From Angomonas deanei (lineage: Eukaryota; Euglenozoa; Kinetoplastea; Trypanosomatida; Trypanosomatidae): 64,000 nucleotides of DNA. Position 1 is the first letter of the stretch, and each line of letters opens with the position of its first letter. The stretch covers positions 62,001 to 126,000 of the forward strand of contig LR877147.1 of assembly GCA_903995115.1 (NCBI GenBank). The letters run 5' to 3'. A program made the position numbers and the translations under genes. This document shows, piece by piece, positions 47,896-55,575 of this stretch. The notes beneath the pieces are model-generated. The model saw only the letters and a program-made list of their open reading frames with translations. It had not been told where the DNA came from and searched no databases.

Positions 47896-48615
47896 ATGTC
47901 CACCTCTGTGCACGCACTCCGGGATAAGTGGCTGTTTAGCTATCTGCCGCTTCTCACCGCCGACATGGTGAGCAACGAGTACGGCAATGACTGGGAGCTC
48001 GCCTCCCAGGAAAAGACCGTCCGACTAGACTGGGTGGCGACTGTAGAGGAGTTGTGGTCCACGGTGAACTCACTCCCCAAGATTCAGTCCATGCCGGTGG
48101 GGAGCACCTTTATCCTCTCCCGCGACGGCAAGGAGGCGTCCTTCGAGAAGTTCCCGGACGGGTCGAGAGTAGTGGTGAACCTCCACAAAAGTCCCGCGAC
48201 GGATTTTGGATTAGAGTTAATATTCGCCGCGGTGATGGGGGAAACCATCGCGGAGGAGATAGGGGCGACGGTCTGCGACGTCATTCGGCTGGCGGCCCGA
48301 CCCAACAAGGACTTCTCAGAGTTAGTGCGGGTGGAGGTGTGGCTGAATGACGCCGCCTACTCGGGGAAGGTGTCCGCCCATATTCGCACCCTATTCGAGG
48401 ACCGCCAGATCACCCCCAACTTATTTCACATTTCAGAGAACCCGTTTGACGGAAACAAGGAGAAGAAGGCGGTGAAGCCCGCCGAGGCGGCACGCGAGGA
48501 GACCAAGGAGGAGCCAGAAGCAGCCCCTGCTGCACCCGCTGCTGCGGTCGAGGAAGAGGTCCCGCAAGAGGCGGAGGAAGAGGCCCCGCAAGAGGCCGAG
48601 GAGCAGCCCAACTGA
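47896..48615 (+). CDS. eIF4E-family cap-binding protein
   Basis: A 239-residue protein. The eIF4E fold is clear: MSTSVHALRDKWLFSYL (HPLxxxW start), WVATVEELWSTVNSLPKIQS (TVEDFWxxxN, eIF4G-binding Trp present), MPVGSTFILSRDGKEASFEK (PGxxYxLFKDGIxPMWED), LELIFAAVMGETIAEEIGAT and the strand VRVEVWLND with the third Trp. The first cap Trp appears to be Ser, and the second Phe, in my alignment. About 60 C-terminal residues are Glu/Ala/Pro-rich. Trypanosomatids have six eIF4E types with distinct cap-4 preferences; I cannot assign this one. It acts in translation initiation or mRNA storage. Confidence 0.85.
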   Translation: MSTSVHALRDKWLFSYLPLLTADMVSNEYGNDWELASQEKTVRLDWVATVEELWSTVNSLPKIQSMPVGSTFILSRDGKEASFEKFPDGSRVVVNLHKSPATDFGLELIFAAVMGETIAEEIGATVCDVIRLAARPNKDFSELVRVEVWLNDAAYSGKVSAHIRTLFEDRQITPNLFHISENPFDGNKEKKAVKPAEAAREETKEEPEAAPAAPAAAVEEEVPQEAEEEAPQEAEEQPN

Positions 48616-48902
48616 GGTGCCGTTTATTTCCGTTCGTCAGGTTTCACGCTGAGAGAACGCTAACCCCCATAATATATCATAAAGCTTAATCTATATTTCT
48701 GTACAGTTTATAATTTACCTTCTGGTTTTCCATACAGGCTAATTCTTTTTGTTGTTAATTAAAGTTCAATAACTAACTTTTAGGGAGTGCGGCGCACACA
48801 CACGTTTGCAGTATGGAGGAGATGATCCTCTTCGACGTGTTGTGGTAAAAATAAACATGAATTGAATTCCCTTCTTTTCTCATTTTTTTTTTTTTTAAGA
48901 AT

Positions 48903-49358
48903 ATGCAACTCTTTTTAAAGAACGCTTCCGGCCGCACCGTCGCGGTCCAGGTCTCCGCCGAGGACACCGTGTCTTCCCTGAAGACGCTCGCCAACGTGGA
49001 GGGTTCCCTCTTCTTCGGTGGCATGTGCCTCGACGACAACGAGCTCGTCGCCAGCTACGGAATCCAGAAGGATGCCACCATCCAGGCCGTCCTCCCTGTG
49101 GAGGGTGGTAAGGGTAAGAAGAAGAAGAAGCGTGTGTTCACCAAGGCCAAGAAGCCCATCCACCGCCACAAGCTCGAGAAGATGCGCGCCCTCAAGTACT
49201 TCAAGGTGACCGAGAACGACGACGGCTCCTACAAGGTGGAGCGCACCCGCAAGGAGTGCCCCAACCCCGACTGCGGCCCTGGCGTCTTCATGGCCCAGCA
49301 CAAGGACCGTGAGTACTGCGGTAAGTGCCACCTCACCTACAAGAAGGAGTCCAAGTAG
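48903..49358 (+). CDS. RPS27A: Ubiquitin-like/ribosomal protein eS31 (S27a) fusion
   Basis: A 151-residue fusion. The first 69 residues are a very divergent ubiquitin-like domain (MQLFLKNASGRTVAVQVSAE, ending AVLPVEGG), seven residues shorter than ubiquitin and lacking the usual lysines at 48 and 63. The diglycine is kept before KGKKKKKRVFTKAKK, so processing remains possible. The rest is eS31 with its zinc ribbon: CPNPDCGPG and YCGKCH. In most eukaryotes this gene makes real ubiquitin; here the N-terminal part could only act as a chaperone-like leader. Codon use is highly biased, as in ribosomal genes. A 3-base 5' UTR is predicted. Confidence 0.9.
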   Translation: MQLFLKNASGRTVAVQVSAEDTVSSLKTLANVEGSLFFGGMCLDDNELVASYGIQKDATIQAVLPVEGGKGKKKKKRVFTKAKKPIHRHKLEKMRALKYFKVTENDDGSYKVERTRKECPNPDCGPGVFMAQHKDREYCGKCHLTYKKESK

Positions 49359-49575
49359 TTGACATATTCATTTCATTTCTTTTTATAATTCATTTTTGAG
49401 TTTCATTTAATTATTTTCTGTTGTGGTGGTCGTGGAGGAGTTCTTCTGGTCCATTGTCGTTGAATGTATTTTGTTTCACCCCCGTTGATTTCGTGCTCTC
49501 CCCCCTCTGGTCTTCTTTGTTCAAAGTGTACTTGCAATTTTATATACGAATAGTATAGTATAACGTTACTCCATC

Positions 49576-50436
49576 ATGGGTCTATCCGATATCGACGAGG
49601 ATGACGTCCCGCCGGTCATCATCCCCACTCTGCCCGCCCCCGGTGCCCCCAGGCCGGCCGTGGTGACACCCCCGCCCACCAGTAGTGCTCCTGTCCTGAG
49701 CGGTAAGCCAGTGGAGAGTAGTCCACCACCGCCGCCAGCAAAGGTGACCAGCAGCGCCCCCAAAGGGACGGTAGACTTTGATGACCTCTTCGGTGAGCAG
49801 AAGCACGTCCCCCAGAGTCCCCCGCCTGTCGCCGCCCCTGCCAAGGCAACTGTCAAGAACGACCCGCTGGACAGTTTATTCTCCGACACGAATAGTAAAG
49901 AAACGGCCTCCTCCCCCGTCTCCGAGGCCACCGCCGATAAGAACGGCATTTACGTTGGTGGTGCCAGCGATACCGCTAACAAGGATGATCTAATGGACTT
50001 CTCCCGACCAGCGGAGAAGAAGACGTACGCCAACGCGGAGTCCTTCCTAGACGCCTTTGAGAACATGGGCAAGAAGGGCGGCGGTAATCATAAGGCCTAC
50101 GCGGCGAATAGCCTTGAGAATTTAACACGCAACAAGGACGATAATAAAATTAAGGCGAGACTTTTAGCTTTGATGAACTACTACGACGTCCTGGGGGTGA
50201 GTTCGTCGGCGTCAGAGGACGAGATTAGACGTGCGTACAAGCGGAAGGCGCTGGAGCTCCACCCTGATCGAGTAGGGAGAGACCAGACACCGGAGGAGGC
50301 GGAGCTGTTCAAGACCATCACCAAGGCCCACGAGGTGCTGACGGACGACGCACAGAAGCGGGCCTATGACGCGAAACTGCGACAGGAGTCTGCCGGAACC
50401 AACGCCAGCAACGGCTGGTGGGATCACCTGAACTAA
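49576..50436 (+). CDS. J-domain protein with disordered N-terminus
   Basis: A 286-residue protein. The first 150 residues are Pro/Ala/Ser/Thr-rich (PAPGAPRPAVVTPPPTSSAP), with short acidic-Phe motifs such as VDFDDLFGEQ and DPLDSLFSDT; these DxLF patterns resemble clathrin-adaptor or auxilin-type motifs. Residues about 205-275 are a J domain (YYDVLGVSSSASEDEIRRAY, ELHPDRVG with HPD). A C-terminal J domain behind a disordered DLF-rich region resembles auxilin, which recruits Hsp70 to uncoat clathrin vesicles; this is inference, since no PTEN-like domain is present. Confidence 0.85.
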   Translation: MGLSDIDEDDVPPVIIPTLPAPGAPRPAVVTPPPTSSAPVLSGKPVESSPPPPPAKVTSSAPKGTVDFDDLFGEQKHVPQSPPPVAAPAKATVKNDPLDSLFSDTNSKETASSPVSEATADKNGIYVGGASDTANKDDLMDFSRPAEKKTYANAESFLDAFENMGKKGGGNHKAYAANSLENLTRNKDDNKIKARLLALMNYYDVLGVSSSASEDEIRRAYKRKALELHPDRVGRDQTPEEAELFKTITKAHEVLTDDAQKRAYDAKLRQESAGTNASNGWWDHLN

Positions 50437-50680
50437 CGTTTGTATATATTATTGCTCTTCTTCCTTTTTTTTTTTTTTAAAGTTTTCTTTAGTTAGTACG
50501 ACTATAATTGTTCTACTATTGTTACTCTGATTAACATTAAAGTTCCCTATGAGCGGCCTTTCACTGTACCAATACTAACGGACGTGTTCCCGCACCGTGC
50601 TGCCCTCCCCGTGCATTTCCACTTCTTCCCCCTTTTTTTCTCCCGCAAAAAAGTAACCGTTATTTTATTATTTATTTAAC

Positions 50681-50908
50681 ATGCTCCGCCGTACCACCAC
50701 CTTCCTGAGCTCCAACTGGCGCGACCAGGGAATCAGCTACGTCAAGTACCTTAACGTGACCACGGAGGCTCTCCACATGGCCGTGAAGCCCAAGTCTTCC
50801 GCCAAGTACACCCGCTTCTCCACCCCTAACTACGTCACCCTGAAGCCCGATGGCGCTGGTGGCATGGAGGAGGTGAAGCGCGTCGCCGCCGCCACGAAGG
50901 ATTACTAA
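50681..50908 (+). CDS. ATP5E: ATP synthase F1 epsilon subunit
   Basis: A 75-residue protein with the mitochondrial epsilon-subunit start: SNWRDQGISYVKYLNVTTEA, corresponding to [20 protein letters not shown] of the bovine subunit, and the following ALHMAVKP (RDALKTEF). It stabilises the F1 central stalk with gamma and delta. It has a short basic N-terminus. Codons are strongly biased, as expected for an abundant protein. It is easily missed because of its size. Confidence 0.88.
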   Translation: MLRRTTTFLSSNWRDQGISYVKYLNVTTEALHMAVKPKSSAKYTRFSTPNYVTLKPDGAGGMEEVKRVAAATKDY

Positions 50909-51201
50909 ATATAGTCGGATAGGCAGTGGTCTTTTCACAGACAGACACGACGACGTATCATATGGAGACGTGAAAAGAGCCCGAAAAATGTATGGTTGTA
51001 GTATGTTATTCTTATAGGGGACTGCGTTCATTAGCAAGTAAAATCTGAAAATAATGTGTGCGCTGTTTTTTTTTTTTTTTTTACCACGTCGATATCTGAG
51101 TTTACATTTTTGTTTCTTCCCCCAACAAACGCCACACCACACTCCTCTTCTCTCTTCTTCCCACCCACACAATAGTAGTCACAAATCTATAAACACTAGT
51201 C

Positions 51202-51768
51202 ATGACATGGTATATCAGTCCATTTAGGGTTTCCTTCTGTGCGGTCTACTCTCTCTTTGCCTATTTGCAAGTAAAGTGGATTGTCGAGGCAGAGGATCGT
51301 TACCGACGGTCCGCCACGTGGAAACCAGCCGTCGGGACCATCTTCGACCACAAGATTGTCATGAAGAGAGGCGGCTCCAGTCACGTCATGTATAAGTTCG
51401 AGGTGGACGGTAAGGAGTACGTGGGAGAGCGGTTTAGGAGTGGCGGGGTCCACATGGAAGAGATGGTGAAGAATCCCGCCCTCCTTGGTGCCGGCACAGA
51501 ATTAGTCATTTACTACAACCCCGCCGACCCGAGCGAGAGCGCCATGAAGATCCAAACCGACCGCTCGGCGGAGAGTGTCTTTTTTTTCGGCATCCTCATC
51601 TCGGTCCTCATTGCCTATCGTAGTGTCCGTTGCGAGACGATTTTACCCAACATGTTTTATCGCTTCCTCGGTGCCAACCGTCGTGTCACTGGCATGACGG
51701 GGCTGCGTCAGGCGAGAACCCACTCCAAGCAGAAAATGAAGTATGGAAAGCACACCGGAGCGTTTTAA
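51202..51768 (+). CDS. DUF3592-like membrane protein
   Basis: A 188-residue protein with an N-terminal membrane helix (MTWYISPFRVSFCAVYSLFA) and a second one near residues 125-140 (VFFFGILISVLIAYR). Between them is a small beta domain: SSHVMYKFEVDGKEYVGERF followed by TELVIYYNPADPSESAMKI, which matches the DUF3592 pattern (Y-x-VDGxxYxG ... VxVYYNPxDPxxS). The C-terminus is basic (QARTHSKQKMKYGKH). Function of the family is unknown. Confidence 0.78.
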   Translation: MTWYISPFRVSFCAVYSLFAYLQVKWIVEAEDRYRRSATWKPAVGTIFDHKIVMKRGGSSHVMYKFEVDGKEYVGERFRSGGVHMEEMVKNPALLGAGTELVIYYNPADPSESAMKIQTDRSAESVFFFGILISVLIAYRSVRCETILPNMFYRFLGANRRVTGMTGLRQARTHSKQKMKYGKHTGAF

Positions 51769-51925
51769 TACTCACATCATAACTATGGAAATGATTTCGA
51801 TCACAACGTTTAGACGAATTCCTCTTTTTGTATTTGTTTCCCCCTCTTCTGTGGCGTGTCCCCCTTTTTCATCTCCTCTCTTTTCCCAACCCATTTAGTA
51901 GTCGTTCGTTTCGTTTTTTAAAACG

Positions 51926-52873
51926 ATGGATAGTCCTGGCGCATGCGACCCGGCCTTCCGGGGCTCCCTGCAACACAGCGGGGCGAAGCGGCCCCGACCG
52001 TCTGAGGTAGAATTTGACGTCAAGGAGCTGATGGAGGCCCTCGACGTCACCGACACCGATCTCATGGTCTTGGGCATTGACGAGGCGGGTAGGGGTCCGG
52101 TGGCGGGACCGATGGTGTACACCGGGGCCATGATCTCCCTCGCCGAGCACGACGATCTAGTGCGCCTGTGCCATGTAGCGGATAGTAAGCAGCTAAACTT
52201 GGCGGCACGAAATACCGCCCTGGCAAGTTTTTCGAAATTGAAAACATTTCAGTCCTTCACCGTCTCTCTTACCGCGGAGGATATCTCCAAAGCCATGCTG
52301 GGCAGGCACGGACAGACACTGAACACTATCAGCCACGACACGGCAATTGACATTATTAGACAAGCCACCTTGGCGGCCACCGGCAAGCTGTGTGCCGTTT
52401 ACGTGGACACGGTGGGCCCACCGGAGAGCTATCAGGCACGTTTGAGCGGCCGTTTTCCCCATCTGCGGTGCACCGTGGCCAAAAGGGCCGATAGTAAGTT
52501 TCCTATTGTTTCTGCCGCATCGATTGTCGCCAAAACCACGCGTGACGACACCGTCAAACAGCTTGGTGTCAACGTTGGCAGCGGGTATCCCAGCGATCCA
52601 GCCGCCATGCAGTTTGTGCGATCCCACCTCCACCGTTTTTTTGTGTTCGAGAAAAAGTACAACTTTATTCGTCAGTCGTGGGGACCGGTACTGAAAATAG
52701 CAGCGGACCCAAACGTGTGCTGTCCGGTAGAGTTTGAGCAGGACATTGAAAATGAGAACAAGACCAAAGGAGGAGACCCCAATCAACCCAAACTGTCCTT
52801 TTCGCCGTCCCCCATGAAGAAGAATCCAATCTTCTCGCACGTCCTCCAGTTGCACAATGTGGAGGCGCTCTAA
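51926..52873 (+). CDS. RNASEH2A: RNase H2 catalytic subunit A, nuclear type
   Basis: A 315-residue protein with the eukaryotic RNase H2A motifs: MVLGIDEAGRGPVAGPMVYT with Asp52 and Glu53, then VADSKQLN, the third Asp in LCAVYVDTVGPPESY, and KFPIVSAASIVAKTTRDDTV with the fourth. GSGYPSDPA and SWGPVL are also typical of the H2A branch. RNase H2 removes single ribonucleotides and RNA/DNA hybrids in the nucleus. It differs clearly from the RNase HII at 4398-5810. A Lys/Asn/Ser-rich tail follows the core. Confidence 0.92.
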   Translation: MDSPGACDPAFRGSLQHSGAKRPRPSEVEFDVKELMEALDVTDTDLMVLGIDEAGRGPVAGPMVYTGAMISLAEHDDLVRLCHVADSKQLNLAARNTALASFSKLKTFQSFTVSLTAEDISKAMLGRHGQTLNTISHDTAIDIIRQATLAATGKLCAVYVDTVGPPESYQARLSGRFPHLRCTVAKRADSKFPIVSAASIVAKTTRDDTVKQLGVNVGSGYPSDPAAMQFVRSHLHRFFVFEKKYNFIRQSWGPVLKIAADPNVCCPVEFEQDIENENKTKGGDPNQPKLSFSPSPMKKNPIFSHVLQLHNVEAL

Positions 52874-53084
52874 CGTCGCCATTGTGGGTTTCACCCTGTC
52901 CATAGACATTTATACAGTTACTGTTAATTTTCATAGAGTACAAACCATCTTTGTGTATGTTTAGTTGGCGGATTAGGTCGTACATGTCATCCACCATACA
53001 GGTGTATCTATTCTTCTTCAAACAATGCTCCCCTCTCTTCCTCTCATCAGGTAGTTTAGTAGTTTAAACCTTCTTCCTTTCGTC

Positions 53085-54398
53085 ATGACGATAGCAGATG
53101 CCCTGGCGCAGCCAACGGTTGCGTTTCTGGTCACCCTTCTCGTCCGCCTCTGCTTGTGCTATGTTGTCCTACCAGGTGTGTTTGTGAGACAGCCCTCCCT
53201 CGTAGAAAGCCCTACCGGTGAGCACATCTTGACCCCCAACTTGTTGACCTTTGGCGTGGTCCCCACCTCCATGCAGCGGTGCCTGTGGAAAGAAGCTATT
53301 TATCACCGGGAGAACTTTGGGTCCATCCCGGCCTACATCAAGGCGGTCGCCCCGTGGTACGCCAGCTACCTCCCGCGGGTATTTCTCTCCACCACGGTGT
53401 CTGTTATCGCCCTCGCCCTCTGTGACGCCCTCACCGCCTCCCTGTTGCTGTGGCGCGTGCGACCCTTCCTGAAAAAGTCAAGCGCCTCCACCGTTAGTTT
53501 TTACTGTGGTTTAGTGTACTTTGGATTCATTTTGAACCCATGGGTGTTCCAGGGTGTGGTGCACCAGTCCCTGTCCCCGTTCGAGTGGTTGCTGCTGACA
53601 GCTGCCCTGATCCTCGGCGAGTGCGGTCGGTTCGGGAGAGTACTGGGGGCGGCGGTCACCGCCTTCCTAGGGTCTCCCTTCATGGCCGTCGTGGTGGCGC
53701 TCCTCCTCCCCGCCGGTCACCCCAATATTAAAGTATTCTGCGGTATCTGTGTGGTCTTCTCCGCCGTGGTTGCTCTGGTAGGCTCCGAGTACACCCGCTT
53801 CTTCATGCGGTACAAGGGAGAGACCGCCCTCTTCGCCCCAATCGATGTCGGTCCGCTGTGGTACGTCCGTCAGCTGATCATTGGCCAATTCCTGCCCTGT
53901 CTAGACGTGCTGTGTACGCAGTTGGCGACTCTCCTCACAATTGTGTTGGCGTGGGGGTTACCCGACTTCAAAGGGACAAGTGAGCGAGTGAAAAGCTTTG
54001 TGCCGTTTTTCAAAGATTCCAACACGTGTCTCGCCGTCTTTGCCGTCTCCTTTTCTTACCTGACGCGGACGGAATTGACCTACAGCAACATGAGTTATGT
54101 CTGCCTTCTGTTTTACTGTTTTATCAATCTCCTGGCAACGAAGGATGTGGTGACGGAGAGTGGGGTGGTACGACGATTGGCACACAAACGAGTTCGGCCG
54201 TTATTTGTGATTTACGGATACATTTTCACCATCACCTTTAATATTGCCTTTTTTGTCCCCAATTTGGCTAATTTCAACTGGCTCTTCTTTTCCCAGACAG
54301 GGGTGGCTGTCATTAGTGCCGTTTTTGTGTTGCAGTGTGTGTACGAGGTGGTGAACGATGTGCTAGCGTTCGAAAAGGAATGTGAACAGTCTCTTTAA
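53085..54398 (+). CDS. Multi-span membrane protein, PIG-U-like GPI transamidase subunit
   Basis: A 437-residue protein with about ten transmembrane segments, beginning FLVTLLVRLCLCYVVLPGVF. Family-like elements are the luminal loop after the first helix (TPNLLTFG and an RxxE), LSPFEWLLLTAALIL, and PIDVGPLWYVRQLIIGQFLP, which resembles the GPI transamidase PIG-U/Cdc91 motif (TPNIGLFWYFFAEMFEHF). Trypanosome GPI transamidase contains a PIG-U-like partner, TTA2, in addition to GPI8, GAA1, GPI16 and TTA1. The match is weak; a mannosyltransferase-type ER protein is an alternative. Confidence 0.55.
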   Translation: MTIADALAQPTVAFLVTLLVRLCLCYVVLPGVFVRQPSLVESPTGEHILTPNLLTFGVVPTSMQRCLWKEAIYHRENFGSIPAYIKAVAPWYASYLPRVFLSTTVSVIALALCDALTASLLLWRVRPFLKKSSASTVSFYCGLVYFGFILNPWVFQGVVHQSLSPFEWLLLTAALILGECGRFGRVLGAAVTAFLGSPFMAVVVALLLPAGHPNIKVFCGICVVFSAVVALVGSEYTRFFMRYKGETALFAPIDVGPLWYVRQLIIGQFLPCLDVLCTQLATLLTIVLAWGLPDFKGTSERVKSFVPFFKDSNTCLAVFAVSFSYLTRTELTYSNMSYVCLLFYCFINLLATKDVVTESGVVRRLAHKRVRPLFVIYGYIFTITFNIAFFVPNLANFNWLFFSQTGVAVISAVFVLQCVYEVVNDVLAFEKECEQSL

Positions 54399-54706
54399 GT
54401 AAATTTCATTTTTTTTTTGTTTTGTTGTGTCTCTTTCTGCTTGTTTTCGTGTGGCACTCCCCCGTTCAGTGTTGAATTGATCTTTCTCTCCCTTTTCCCC
54501 CCAACATCTAGCAATTCAAGGATATATACATACATACATTCACTTCAAAGTTTCTTTGTTTTCTTTTTTTATTTTTCATATCGTTCTTCGTTTTTGCTTT
54601 AGAAGTGACCTTTTTTTATTCATATTAGTGAAGGACCGCTAGGTATCCACTGATTGTTGTACAAAACTCATTTTTTTTTTTTTACCCCAATTGTTGTACG
54701 TCAACA
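54399..54706. other. T-rich intergenic region
   Basis: About 308 nt with a long pyrimidine-rich stretch, a T-run at 54671-54683 before the next ATG, and no coding frame. Confidence 0.5.
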
Positions 54707-55222
54707 ATGTTCATTAGATGTAGATTTGCTCCTTTTGAATTAAAACGTATTTCCTTTTTCACCATTTTGATTACCTGTTTCATTCCAACTTTGCTGCTGC
54801 TGCTGCCCCCCATCACCGCTGTCTATGCAAACCCCGACCGGTACGCCACGGTCTCACATGCGGCCGGCCTCCCGCACGACCCACCCTCGGTGTACCACGC
54901 CTGTGCGGGGGAGATGGCGCTCCTCTGTCCGGACACCCCTCACCGCGTCGTGTGCTTCCTCTCCGCCATCACGAGGGAGGGCAGGACCCCCGACCACACC
55001 TTCTCTCCCACCTGCCAGTCGTACCTGTCGGGGCGAGAATCCTGCGTCAGGGCGGTCCGACTGGGACAAAACAAGTTTGTTTCTAAATTGTGTGGGGATA
55101 CAATAAATGTGCGAGAGTGTTTACGACGTGTGCCGTCCCACTCCCTTCCGTCCAAGTGCGCTCGTAGTCTTTACTACCGAAGTGTACTCCTGGCACCCAT
55201 GCTGTCCCACGGACAAAACTGA
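54707..55222 (+). CDS. Secreted or ER-luminal Cys-rich protein
   Basis: A 171-residue protein with a strong membrane-insertion signal (FFTILITCFIPTLLLLLPPI), probably cleaved near VYANPD. The rest is Cys-rich with spacing YHACAGEMALLCPDTPHRVV, then CFLSAI, CQSYLSGRESC, KLCGDTINVRECLRR and SKCARSL. The spacing of C-x8-C and the CxxxL...SxxC pattern resembles a Cys-rich GLG1 repeat (Golgi apparatus protein 1). The similarity is by eye. No C-terminal anchor is present. Confidence 0.7.
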   Translation: MFIRCRFAPFELKRISFFTILITCFIPTLLLLLPPITAVYANPDRYATVSHAAGLPHDPPSVYHACAGEMALLCPDTPHRVVCFLSAITREGRTPDHTFSPTCQSYLSGRESCVRAVRLGQNKFVSKLCGDTINVRECLRRVPSHSLPSKCARSLYYRSVLLAPMLSHGQN

Positions 55223-55575
55223 TTTTTGTTTTTCTTTTATGCTTCCTTGTTCCTTTTTTTTTTTTTTCCTCCACATGTATCCGGTTGTTTTCACTGATGC
55301 TATGATTTACCACTGTTTTTTTTTTTTTTTCAATTTTTTATTTTCATGTATGATGGTCACTACAGTGCCTTTTTTTAATGAAGTGAAGTATCTCGTTTGC
55401 TAGTGTAGTGAAGTAGGACAGCCACTACTACTCTATTCAATTGATTAGCGCATCTATTTTCTCTCTCACTCATTGTTGTTTATGGCTAAAAGATGACCGA
55501 CGGCTTTTTGGGTCACACATCACTACATTACTTAGTCTAGTACTTTTTCTTATTATTTTTTAGTTGTCACCCTCC
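55223..55575. other. T-rich intergenic region
   Basis: About 352 nt with T-runs at 55254-55267 and 55317-55330. It contains the 3' UTR and splice signals. Nothing else is seen. Confidence 0.5.
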
